Part shown: positions 56,937 through 63,998 of the stretch, piece after piece
Layout of the letters: the number at the start of each line of letters is the position of its first letter
How positions within the stretch are numbered: the stretch's first letter is position 1
Assembly: GCF_943193205.1 (NCBI RefSeq)
Contig: NZ_CALPDD010000003.1
Span: 1 to 64,000 of the forward strand
Direction: 5' to 3'
Source of the DNA: Alistipes muris
GTDB taxonomy: Bacteria; Bacteroidota; Bacteroidia; Bacteroidales; Rikenellaceae
Length of the DNA stretch: 64,000 nucleotides
Notes under the pieces: model-generated
Databases searched by the model: none
Seen by the model: the letters and a program-made list of their open reading frames with translations, nothing else
Told to the model about the DNA's origin: nothing
Translations under genes and position numbers: made by a program

Positions 56937-58118
56937 ATGAAAAAGATATTCGCAAAAATACACCTGTGGCTCTCGCTGCCGCTCGGTATCGTCTTGACCG
57001 TCGTCTGTCTGTCGGGCGCCGTGCTCGTCTTCGAGGGCGAGATTACCCGGGCGCTGCATCCGGAACTTTATCGGGTCGCAGCACCCGCCGACGCGCGTCC
57101 GCTTCGGCCGTCGCAGCTCGCCGACCGCATCGGCGGGCAGATGCCCGATTCGCTGCATCTGGTTTCGCTGCAACTCTCCGCCCGCAGCGACGAACCCTGC
57201 ATGGCCGCTTTCCGCGAAACGGGACGCAGGCAGCTGAGCGTCGATCCCTATACGGGCAATGTGAACGGCTGGGCCGAAAGCCCGGCATTCTTCGGCACGG
57301 TGCGGAAACTTCACCGCTGGCTGCTCGACCCGCCGCCGTCGAAAGGCGAAAAGTCGGTCGGAAAAGCCATCGTCGGGGTCTCGACGCTGGCGTTGGTGCT
57401 GATTCTTGTCAGCGGCTTGATCCTTTGGATTCCCCGCAGCCGCAAGGCGCTGCGCAACCGGCTGAAAGTGTCGTGCACCTATGGTCGCCGCCGTTTCTGG
57501 CACGACTGCCATGTCACGCTGGGATTCTATGCAACCCTGCTGTTGCTGGTCATGGCGCTGACGGGGCTTACGTGGTCGTTCGGCTGGTACCGCACGGCGG
57601 CCTATTCGCTTTTCGGCGGACCGCAGCAAACCGTTGCCGCGCAGGAAAAACCCTCGCGGAAAGCCGATTCGGGCAACCGTCATGAACGCGAAAGAAGCGG
57701 CGAACGGACCGCAGGTCGTGAACAGGGCAAAAGGCAGGCCGAAACCGAAGCTCGCCCGTTCGATTACGCCGTATGGGACGAAGTGCTGGAGCAGCTTACG
57801 GCGCATTGCACTGCCTACAAAACCATCGTGCTGACACAAACCGAAGCGCAGGTTGCACGGCAATCGGCGATGCGACGCATCGACCGCGCGACGTTCGACC
57901 CCCGCAGCGGCCGTCTCGCCGAGATCACCCGTTATGAAGAGACGCCCCGCCAGCAGCGCCTCCGCGGCTGGTTCTATGCGTTCCACACGGGTACGTGGGG
58001 CGGCATCTGGACGAAAATCCTTTATTTCATTGCCGCGCTTATCGGCGCCTCACTTCCCCTGACTGGCTATTGGTTGTGGTGGAAACGGCTTTCAAATAAG
58101 AAGCACAGATCGCTTTGA
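56937..58118 (+). CDS. xusC: PepSY-associated membrane protein, XusC-like
   Basis: 393 residues. N-terminal helix (LWLSLPLGIVLTVVCLSGAVLVF), a PepSY periplasmic domain, helices near 145-165, 195-220 and 345-375, and a charged Arg/Glu/Lys loop (about 235-265, HERERSGERTAGREQGKRQ). It belongs to the PiuB/XusC family of inner-membrane proteins thought to reduce or move iron from siderophores. It completes the three-gene Xus-like operon. Confidence 0.83.
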   Translation: MKKIFAKIHLWLSLPLGIVLTVVCLSGAVLVFEGEITRALHPELYRVAAPADARPLRPSQLADRIGGQMPDSLHLVSLQLSARSDEPCMAAFRETGRRQLSVDPYTGNVNGWAESPAFFGTVRKLHRWLLDPPPSKGEKSVGKAIVGVSTLALVLILVSGLILWIPRSRKALRNRLKVSCTYGRRRFWHDCHVTLGFYATLLLLVMALTGLTWSFGWYRTAAYSLFGGPQQTVAAQEKPSRKADSGNRHERERSGERTAGREQGKRQAETEARPFDYAVWDEVLEQLTAHCTAYKTIVLTQTEAQVARQSAMRRIDRATFDPRSGRLAEITRYEETPRQQRLRGWFYAFHTGTWGGIWTKILYFIAALIGASLPLTGYWLWWKRLSNKKHRSL

Positions 58119-58444
58119 GCGCATATTGAATTTCGACAGGCCATAAACTTGTCTTCGGCTGTCATTATCGTCGAGGACAAGTTTTTTGCATTTTAATTTC
58201 GTGTGTAAACAGACGTTTGTTGTACTTTCCCTCTTTGTTGTTCGCATTTGTCCGCTCCTTGTCTGCATTCGAGGGAAAGCAGACAGCAAGCCGTCCTTTC
58301 CATAAGCACTTGTTTCAGGGTTGCAAAGACACCGGATCAAGCGCCGTTTGCAAAGATGCGAAACAAATAAAATCAGCAAAATTGTTTTGCGGATACGAAC
58401 AAAAAAAGCGACCGGAAATTCCAGCCGCTTATCAAACCCAGGAG
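58119..58444. other. intergenic stretch with converging terminators
   Basis: 58145-58184 is a 13-bp hairpin with one G-U (AAACTTGTCTTCG with CGAGGACAAGTTT) followed by T's, ending xusC. 58401-58430 on the minus strand is a hairpin (AAGCGG.../...CGCTT) followed by T7, ending the tRNA-Ser(UGA). The 210 bases between hold no gene I can support. Confidence 0.75.
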
Positions 58445-58529
58445 CGGAAAGAGAGGGATTCGAACCCCCGGAACCTTGCAGTTCAACGGTTTTCAAGACC
58501 GCCGCAATCGACCACTCTGCCATCTTTCC
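58445..58529 (-). tRNA. tRNA-Ser (anticodon TGA)
   Basis: Class II tRNA on the minus strand. Acceptor GGAAAGA (58523-58529) pairs with TCTTTCC, discriminator G. Anticodon loop CTTGAAA, long variable arm, T arm GGGTTCGAATCCC. Promoter: minus-strand TACTTTTG (58535-58542) with TTTG (58563-58566), 20-nt spacing. Confidence 0.95.
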
Positions 58530-58716
58530 GAGGACAAAAGTAACACCGATTTTCGATACTGCCAAATCTTGGCTGCGCTTAATTCGCCGGCTTTCCGGCC
58601 CGGCACCGCAGCGAACGGACGGCAGACAGGCGCTCCCCGGTCCGTCCGGACAACGAATCCGCCCGGAGCGGCCCTTTAATTTTCGGCTTTGGGTATTCGG
58701 AATCCCAAAATTTACC

Positions 58717-58724
58717 TAACTTTG
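58717..58724 (+). promoter_or_regulatory. -7 promoter element for the HU gene
   Basis: TAACTTTG at 58717-58724, 39 nt before the ATG at 58764; the nearest TTTG is 25 nt upstream, longer than normal. Confidence 0.5.
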
Positions 58725-58763
58725 CCGATGTTAGTCAGGTGCCACTTTTCACGACCCTACCCT

Positions 58764-59024
58764 ATGAACAAAGCGCAATTCGTCGAAGCCGTCGCTCTCG
58801 ACACGAACATGACCAAAGTCGAAGCCCGCAAAGTGGTCGACGCCATGATCCGTGCCACTGTCCAGACGCTCCGCGACGGCGACCGGCTCGTGCTCTCGGG
58901 GCTGGGTTCGTTCAGCGTCCAGCACAAGAGCGAGCGCATAGGGCGCAATCCCCGCACAGGGGCCGCCGTGAAAATCCCGCCCCGCAAAGTCATCAAATTC
59001 CGGCCCTCGGTCGAACTCGACTGA
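58764..59024 (+). CDS. HU family DNA-binding protein
   Basis: 86 residues from MNKAQFVEAVALDTNMTKVEARKVVDAM; the longer in-frame start at 58689 lies before the promoter element. The signature GLGSFSVQHKSERIGRNPRTGAAVKIPPRKVIKFRPS gives the DNA-binding arms. Bends and compacts DNA as a nucleoid protein. 32 nt upstream of the aminotransferase gene. Confidence 0.92.
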   Translation: MNKAQFVEAVALDTNMTKVEARKVVDAMIRATVQTLRDGDRLVLSGLGSFSVQHKSERIGRNPRTGAAVKIPPRKVIKFRPSVELD

Positions 59025-59056
59025 CCGCGGCCCAACCGAAGAAACCCGTTCAACCC

Positions 59057-60250
59057 ATGCCCGAAATTTCGCAGCGCGCCGAGCTGATGCCGGCCTCACC
59101 CATACGCAAACTCGTTCCGCTGGCCGAAGCGGCCCGCGCCCGAGGCGTCAAAATCTACCATCTCAACATCGGCCAGCCCGACCTGCCCTCGCCGCAGGTG
59201 GGGCTCGATGCCTTGAAGAAAATCGACCGTACGATTCTCGAATACAGCCCCAGCGACGGCTACCGTTCGCTGCGCGAGAAACTGGCCGGCTATTACGAGC
59301 AGTATCAAATCAAGCTCTCGCCCGACGACATCATCGTCACCACAGGCGGCTCCGAAGCGGTGCTTTTCGCTTTCATGTCGTGCCTCAACCCTGGCGACGA
59401 AATCATCGTCCCCGAACCCGCCTACGCCAATTACATGGCATTCGCCATCTCGGCAGGCGCCACCATCCGGCCCGTCGTTTCGTCCATCGAACAGGGGTTC
59501 GCCCTGCCCGACGTCGCCGAATTCGAGAAGCTCATCAATCCCCGCACGCGCGGCATTCTGATTTGCAACCCCAACAACCCCACGGGTTACCTCTACTCGC
59601 GCCGCGAAATGAACCGCATCCGCGATTTGGTCAAGAAATACGACTTGTTCCTCTTTTCCGACGAGGTTTACCGCGAGTTCATCTACACCGGGTCACCCTA
59701 TATCTCGGCCTGCCATCTGGAAGGCATCGAGCAGAACGTCGTGCTCATAGATTCGGTGTCGAAGCGCTATTCCGAGTGCGGCATCCGCATCGGGGCGCTC
59801 ATCACCAAGAACAAAACCCTGCGCAACGCCGTCATGAAGTTCTGCCAGGCCCGTCTCTCGCCCCCGCTCCTGGGACAGCTCGTCGCCGAGGCTTCCATCG
59901 ACGCACCGAGGTCTTACAGCACCGAGGTCTACGAGGAGTATATCGAGCGGCGCAAATGCCTGATCGACGGGCTCAACCGGATTCCGGGCGTCTATTCGCC
60001 CATCCCGATGGGTGCGTTCTACACCGTGGCCCGGCTCCCGGTCGACGACAGCGACAAGTTCTGCGCGTGGTGTCTCTCGGAATTCAGCTACGAAAACGAG
60101 ACCGTCATGCTGGCCCCCGCTTCGGGTTTCTATTCCGATCCTTCGTGCGGCCGCAACGAAGTGCGCATCGCCTACGTCCTCAAAAAAGAGGACCTCGAAC
60201 GTGCGCTCTTCATCCTGCGCAAGGCGCTCGAAGCCTACAACGCGCGCTGA
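59057..60250 (+). CDS. class I PLP-dependent aminotransferase
   Basis: 397 residues. Fold type I: IGQPDLPSPQVGL, TTGGSEAVLFAFM, NPNNPTGYLYSRRE, and the PLP lysine in SVSKRYSECGIRIG; C-terminal Arg region GRNEVRIAYVLK binds the carboxylate. Most like aspartate aminotransferases of Bacteroidota (SKRYSECG instead of SKxxxMTGWR is typical of this subgroup). It converges with the RT gene with 8 nt between stop codons and no visible terminator. Confidence 0.9.
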   Translation: MPEISQRAELMPASPIRKLVPLAEAARARGVKIYHLNIGQPDLPSPQVGLDALKKIDRTILEYSPSDGYRSLREKLAGYYEQYQIKLSPDDIIVTTGGSEAVLFAFMSCLNPGDEIIVPEPAYANYMAFAISAGATIRPVVSSIEQGFALPDVAEFEKLINPRTRGILICNPNNPTGYLYSRREMNRIRDLVKKYDLFLFSDEVYREFIYTGSPYISACHLEGIEQNVVLIDSVSKRYSECGIRIGALITKNKTLRNAVMKFCQARLSPPLLGQLVAEASIDAPRSYSTEVYEEYIERRKCLIDGLNRIPGVYSPIPMGAFYTVARLPVDDSDKFCAWCLSEFSYENETVMLAPASGFYSDPSCGRNEVRIAYVLKKEDLERALFILRKALEAYNAR

Positions 60251-60258
60251 CAGCCCCA

Positions 60259-61452
60259 CTACATCATCGGGTCAGACGACGGATCCGCAGGTTTCTTGAA
60301 CGGGATGAACTTCTTGTAATAAGGAGTGAAGCGTCCCCGTTCGAGTAGCCATTGGTTGCGTTCCACGAGTTTGCGGATATAGTTCTGACAGTTCAGATGC
60401 CGCATGTACCCGAGATACGAATTGACCGTGGCGACCATCAGCCGCGACGGGCGGTAAACGGCACTGCGCATCTGGCGGTTGATTCTGCGTTTGGTCTTGT
60501 TGACCAAATAGCGGCGGTAGGGTTTGATGTTCGCGCCCAGGAAATTCACCCCCTTGGTCACTTCCTGCAAATAAATCTTGTCGGGGTGGAGCATCAGCCC
60601 CAGCTCTTCCTTCAGAAAATTACGAATGACGGGAACCAGCTGCATCAGCTTCGCCCGGTCGGTGCCCACGATGAAAAAGTCGTCGACATAGCGGCCATAG
60701 TGTTTCACCCGCAGCGTCCGTTTCACGAAGTCGTCCAGCTTCGACAGATAGACGTTGCTGAACAGCTGCGAAGTCAGATTACCGATCGGCAGTCCGCATC
60801 CGTCGGGCGTGTGGAACAGGCTTTTCGAGGGCGGCAGACCGACCCACTGCCGTTGCGTGCCGCGCACTTCGCAGTTTTCGGTCGGGTCGTTGAAGACGAT
60901 TTCGTGCGACAGATAGCGCACCAGGTCGTAGTCGATGACCTGCGACCACGTTTTGCCGTCGTAAGCCTTGCGGTTGGCGAAACGGTCCAGCTTCTGCGTA
61001 ATGATGTCGAACAGAATCTGCCTGTTGATATTCATAAAATAACCTTGAATGTCCAATTTGAGCAGATAGCACTTCCATTGATAGTTGTTCGAGCACGACC
61101 GGATATGATGTTCCAGCCGTCCGATGCCGAAATGGGTGCCCATTCCCTTGCGGCACGAGTAGCTGTCCGTGATGAAGGTCCGCTCGAACAGCGGCCCCAC
61201 ATAATTGCACAGCAGGTGGTGCACGACGCGGTCGCGGAAGTCGGCCGCAAAGATTTCCCGTTTGACCGGGACGTTGGTCATGAAACAGATGCTGCGGCCC
61301 ACACGGTAGCGCCGTTCGGCGATTTCGTGGTAAAGGTCCATCAGATTCTCTTCGAGGTTCATCTCGAAGCGCAGCTGGCTCAGGGTGTTCCGTTTGTTTT
61401 CGCGGGCGTCGTAATATGCCTGGAAAACGTCGGTCAGTAGTTTTTGGCTCAT
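60259..61452 (-). CDS. reverse transcriptase of diversity-generating retroelement type
   Basis: 397 residues from MSQKLLTDVFQAYYDAREN (410 if the ATG at 61491 is used). RT motifs, numbered from MSQ: KLDIQGYF (132-139, first catalytic Asp), GLPIGNLTSQLFSNVYL with IGNLTSQ at 223-229, YGRYVDDFFIV (YVDD 255-258), LMLHPDKI and GVNFLGANI. The (I/V/L)GxxxSQ form of motif 4, in place of QGxxxSP, is characteristic of DGR RTs. No maturase, HNH or retron features are seen, and no Avd gene adjoins. It lies directly 3' of a tandem array of structured RNA plus 184-nt template-like segments on the same strand and probably depends on transcription through that array. The region from the first cassette runs into the RT leader without a stop codon. 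Confidence 0.88.
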   Translation of the reverse strand: MSQKLLTDVFQAYYDARENKRNTLSQLRFEMNLEENLMDLYHEIAERRYRVGRSICFMTNVPVKREIFAADFRDRVVHHLLCNYVGPLFERTFITDSYSCRKGMGTHFGIGRLEHHIRSCSNNYQWKCYLLKLDIQGYFMNINRQILFDIITQKLDRFANRKAYDGKTWSQVIDYDLVRYLSHEIVFNDPTENCEVRGTQRQWVGLPPSKSLFHTPDGCGLPIGNLTSQLFSNVYLSKLDDFVKRTLRVKHYGRYVDDFFIVGTDRAKLMQLVPVIRNFLKEELGLMLHPDKIYLQEVTKGVNFLGANIKPYRRYLVNKTKRRINRQMRSAVYRPSRLMVATVNSYLGYMRHLNCQNYIRKLVERNQWLLERGRFTPYYKKFIPFKKPADPSSDPMM

Positions 61453-61524
61453 AGTCAGATTGATAGGTAAAGGCACCCGCATGGGATGCACATGGTTGCA
61501 AAAAGGTAAAATAACAGCTTCTTA

Positions 61525-61708
61525 GATGCTGGACGCAGCGCACGGAGAAAGCGTTCGCGCGATTGTTGTTGTTCAACGGGTTCACGTTGCCCGAATTGAA
61601 GTACAAGTTGCCCGCGTTGCGGTTGCCTGCGTAGTTGGACGACGAAGACCACACACGGCCCTCCGTGCCGACGCTCGTCAAGGCTCCCGTCGTAACGTGA
61701 CGGAAGCC
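61525..61708 (-). repeat. template-like cassette segment 1 (adjacent to RT)
   Basis: 184 nt. In frame it reads TGALTSVGTEGRVW, SSSSNYAGNRNAGNLYFNS, GNVNPLNNNNRANAFSVR, CVQHL. It has the densest run of AAC/AAT codons of the six (four in NNNN), so it is the best single candidate for a template repeat, but third-base differences from the other copies mean it is not their recent common parent. Confidence 0.8.
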
Positions 61709-61724
61709 CGCAGCAAACATGTAA

Positions 61725-61827
61725 AGCAATCGCTGGGATGAATGCACCGAAGAAAATGCCCCGGAGCAGACTGGATTGTACAGCCGGAACCTTGCACAGG
61801 CATCGCCCGCAGTTCCGGCGGATTGCT
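61725..61827 (-). ncRNA. structured RNA element F
   Basis: 103 nt. Outer stem AGCAATC/GATTGCT; hairpin 1 GCCGGAAC/GTTCCGGC; hairpin 2 CCGGGG/CTTCGG with two G-U pairs. Box CCAGTCTGC lies between the hairpins. Confidence 0.78.
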
Positions 61828-61925
61828 GAATCTAAGGACCGCGCTGGCAGGAACCGTAGTCCGCGCCACTCCGGGTCGCAAGCTGTGGGGAAAAACAGAG
61901 GATGGAATAAAACAGTTTCCGTGTA

Positions 61926-62109
61926 GATGCTGGACGCAGCGCACGGAGAGGCCGTTGGCCCGATTCGGGTTGTTCAAGGGGTTCACGGCGCCCGAATTGA
62001 AGTTCAGGTCGCCTGCGTTCGGATTGCCCGCGGCGTAGGAAGACGAAGACCAGTAATTGCCGTTCGCGCCGACGTTCGACAAGGCTCCCGTCGAAGTGTT
62101 GCGGTAGCC
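61926..62109 (-). repeat. template-like cassette segment 2
   Basis: 184 nt, same length and frame as the others. Reads TGALSNVGANGNYW, SSSSYAAGNPNAGDLNFNS, GAVNPLNNPNRANGLSVR, CVQHL. Immediately followed by a linker, not a stop codon. Confidence 0.8.
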
Positions 62110-62123
62110 CGTAGCAGGCAATA

Positions 62124-62236
62124 AGCAATCGCTGGGATGAATGGCGGGAGGAAGCGCCTCCCGGCAGACTGGGTTGCATAGCTGACGGTTTCGCACCGGA
62201 TGTCCGGCAGGCGCAGTATTCCGTCAGCGGATTGCT
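62124..62236 (-). ncRNA. structured RNA element E
   Basis: 113 nt. Outer stem AGCAATC/GATTGCT; hairpin 1 GCTGACGG/CCGTCAGC; hairpin 2 CGGGAGG/CCTCCCG with loop CGCTT. Confidence 0.8.
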
Positions 62237-62360
62237 GAATCTACTCGGCCGCTCTGACGGGAACCGTAGCCCTCGTCATTCCGGGCCGGAAACTGTTTGG
62301 GGGATTAGAACGGAAAGAGAATTCGCATTCCCGGAAAACGATAAAAAACAGCTCCGCATA

Positions 62361-62544
62361 GATGCTGGACGCAGCGCACGGAGCGCCCGATTGCACGCGT
62401 TCCTGTGTTAAGCGGGTTCACGTTGCTTGAGTTGAAGTTCAGTATGCCCGCGTTGTGATTGCCGGCGGTGTAGGACGACGAAGACCAGTATTCGCCGTTC
62501 GTGCCGACAACCGCCAAGGCTCCCGACTCACGGGCGCGGACGCC
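62361..62544 (-). repeat. template-like cassette segment 3
   Basis: 184 nt. Reads SGALAVVGTNGEYW, SSSSYTAGNHNAGILNFNS, SNVNPLNTGTRAIGRSVR, CVQHL. The most diverged copy: it has GAA, ACA and GGA at variable codons, which cannot come from AAC by changing adenines alone. Confidence 0.8.
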
Positions 62545-62562
62545 CGCAGCAGGGCCGTGTAT

Positions 62563-62675
62563 AGCGGTCGCTGGAATGGATGCCCCGGAGGAGAACCTGT
62601 AGCCCAACTCCGTCGCAAACTGGTGTGTACAACTGAAGAAGCCGTCGGTCGCGTGGACTTCTCCAGCGGACCGCT
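62563..62675 (-). ncRNA. structured RNA element D (double compensatory change)
   Basis: 113 nt. Outer stem is AGCGGTC/GACCGCT here, replacing AGCAATC/GATTGCT of the other five: two base pairs changed together on both arms. Hairpin 1 CTGGAGAAG/CTTCTTCAG (one G-U); hairpin 2 is weaker (CGGAG/CTCCG). Confidence 0.8.
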
Positions 62676-62810
62676 GAATCTACCGATCGCGCTGGCAGGA
62701 ACCGTAGCCCCGGCCATTCCGGATCAATGAAGCTGTTGGTACGAAGAATGGCAAGTCGGCCGCCGGAGCGGTTCCGGCGACTTCATAAAGATAAAAAACA
62801 GCTCTGTGTA

Positions 62811-62994
62811 GATGCTGGACGCAGCGCACGGAAAGGCCGTTGGCGCGGTTCGTGTTGTTCAGCGGGTTCACGTTGCCCGAATTGAAGTTCAAGTTGCCCG
62901 CGTTGAGATTGCCTGCGTAGGCGGACGACGAAGACCATACGTCGCCTTCCGTGCCGACGTTCGTCAAGGCTCCCGACTCACGGTGGCGGTAGCC
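62811..62994 (-). repeat. template-like cassette segment 4
   Basis: 184 nt. Reads SGALTNVGTEGDVW, SSSSAYAGNLNAGNLNFNS, GNVNPLNNTNRANGLSVR, CVQHL. Confidence 0.8.
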
Positions 62995-63007
62995 CGTAGC
63001 AATGGAA

Positions 63008-63121
63008 AGCAATCGCTGGGATGAATGTCCGGAGGAAGTGCCTCCGGGCAGACTGGGTTGGATAGCTGGCGGTCCGTTCCCGCAGAAATCGGGAAGCGCG
63101 TTGTGCCGCCAGCGGATTGCT
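63008..63121 (-). ncRNA. structured RNA element C
   Basis: 114 nt. Outer stem AGCAATC/GATTGCT; hairpin 1 GCTGGCGG/CCGCCAGC; hairpin 2 CCGGAGG/CCTCCGG with loop CACTT. Confidence 0.8.
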
Positions 63122-63265
63122 GAATCTACCCGACCGCACTGACCGAAGCCTTGGCCCCTGCCATTCCGGGTCGTAGATGCTGTTTTTTATCGGGGTCGGG
63201 CATGCTCCCGGCATGTCCGGCCAATCGTAAGTGTGGGATAGGAAAGGATATGAGCAGCTCCGGCA

Positions 63266-63449
63266 GATGCTGGACGCAGCGCACGGGGAAGCCGTTGGCC
63301 CGGTTGTTTCCATTCAGCGGGTTCACGTTGCCCGAGTTGAAGTTCAAGTTGCCCGCGTTGAGATTGCCTGCGGCATAGGACGACGACGACCAGGCGTAGC
63401 CGTTCGTGCCGACGGCATTCAAGGCTCCCGTCTCACGGTTGCGGTAGCC
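63266..63449 (-). repeat. template-like cassette segment 5
   Basis: 184 nt. Reads TGALNAVGTNGYAW, SSSSYAAGNLNAGNLNFNS, GNVNPLNGNNRANGFPVR, CVQHL. An in-frame TAA lies in the connector just upstream (IPAIAAHA then stop), so this copy cannot be translated from further upstream. Confidence 0.8.
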
Positions 63450-63467
63450 CGTAGCTTAAGCGTGAGC

Positions 63468-63590
63468 AGCAATCGCTGGAATGTTTGCCGCGAAGGAGCG
63501 CCTCGCAAGGCTGCAACCCCGCAGTAAGCTGGGATGTACAACTGGCGGCGTTTCCGGGCCCGGGGTCCGGGGCACCGCCAGCGGATTGCT
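63468..63590 (-). ncRNA. structured RNA element B
   Basis: 123 nt, the longest. Outer stem AGCAATC/GATTGCT (extended by C-G); hairpin 1 CTGGCGG/CCGCCAG with a GC-rich insert; hairpin 2 GCGAGG/CCTTCGC with a bulge. Confidence 0.77.
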
Positions 63591-63693
63591 GAATCTACCG
63601 ACCTCTCTGGCTGAAACCGTGGTCCCTGCCACTCCGGGTCGTATGGAGCTGTTCGTATCCGCATGGTTCGGTCGGCATCGGAAATACCCGGCA

Positions 63694-63877
63694 GATGCTG
63701 GACGCAGCGCACGGCGCGCGCGATAGCTCGGTTGCCCCCGTTCAGTGGGTTCACGTTGCCTGAGTTGAAGTTCAACATGCCCGCGTTGTTGTTGCCTGCG
63801 TTGTAGGACGACGACGACCAGCAGTAGCCGTTCGTGCCGACGACATCCAAGGCTCCCGTCGCATTGTTGCGGTAGCC
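63694..63877 (-). repeat. template-like cassette segment 6
   Basis: 184 nt. Reads TGALDVVGTNGYCW, SSSSYNAGNNNAGMLNFNS, GNVNPLNGGNRAIARAVR, CVQHL. An ATG lies 21 nt upstream of the segment in frame, but the same is not true of most copies. Confidence 0.8.
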
Positions 63878-63893
63878 CGCAGCAGCATATGAA

Positions 63894-63998
63894 AGCAATC
63901 GCTGGGATGAATTCCGGCAGGGAAAGTCACCCTGCCGCAGACTGGGTTGTATAGCCGGAGCCTCGCGCAGGCATGGCCCGCAGCCCCGGCGGATTGCT
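63894..63998 (-). ncRNA. structured RNA element A
   Basis: 105 nt. Outer stem AGCAATC/GATTGCT (its 5' arm is at the window edge); hairpin 1 GCCGGGGC/GCTCCGGC with one G-U; hairpin 2 CGGCAGGG/CCCTGCCG, a perfect 8-bp stem. Confidence 0.78.

Noticed and set aside
58092..58565. A 157-codon minus-strand open frame starting [19 protein letters not shown]
   Set aside because: Its central part ([19 protein letters not shown]) is the usual false translation of a tRNA-Ser gene; tRNA-Ser(UGA) occupies 58445-58529.
60259..61452. Group II intron maturase or retron RT
   Set aside because: No maturase/HNH domain, no intron boundary sequences, and motif 4 reads IGNLTSQ rather than QGxxxSP; retron msr/msd structure was not found, although the array RNA deserves that test too.
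60779..61747. A 322-codon open frame that joins cassette 1 to the start of the RT region
   Set aside because: After VRCVQHL it continues in a frame different from the RT and yields Arg/Pro-rich shadow sequence; the RT frame is the conserved one.
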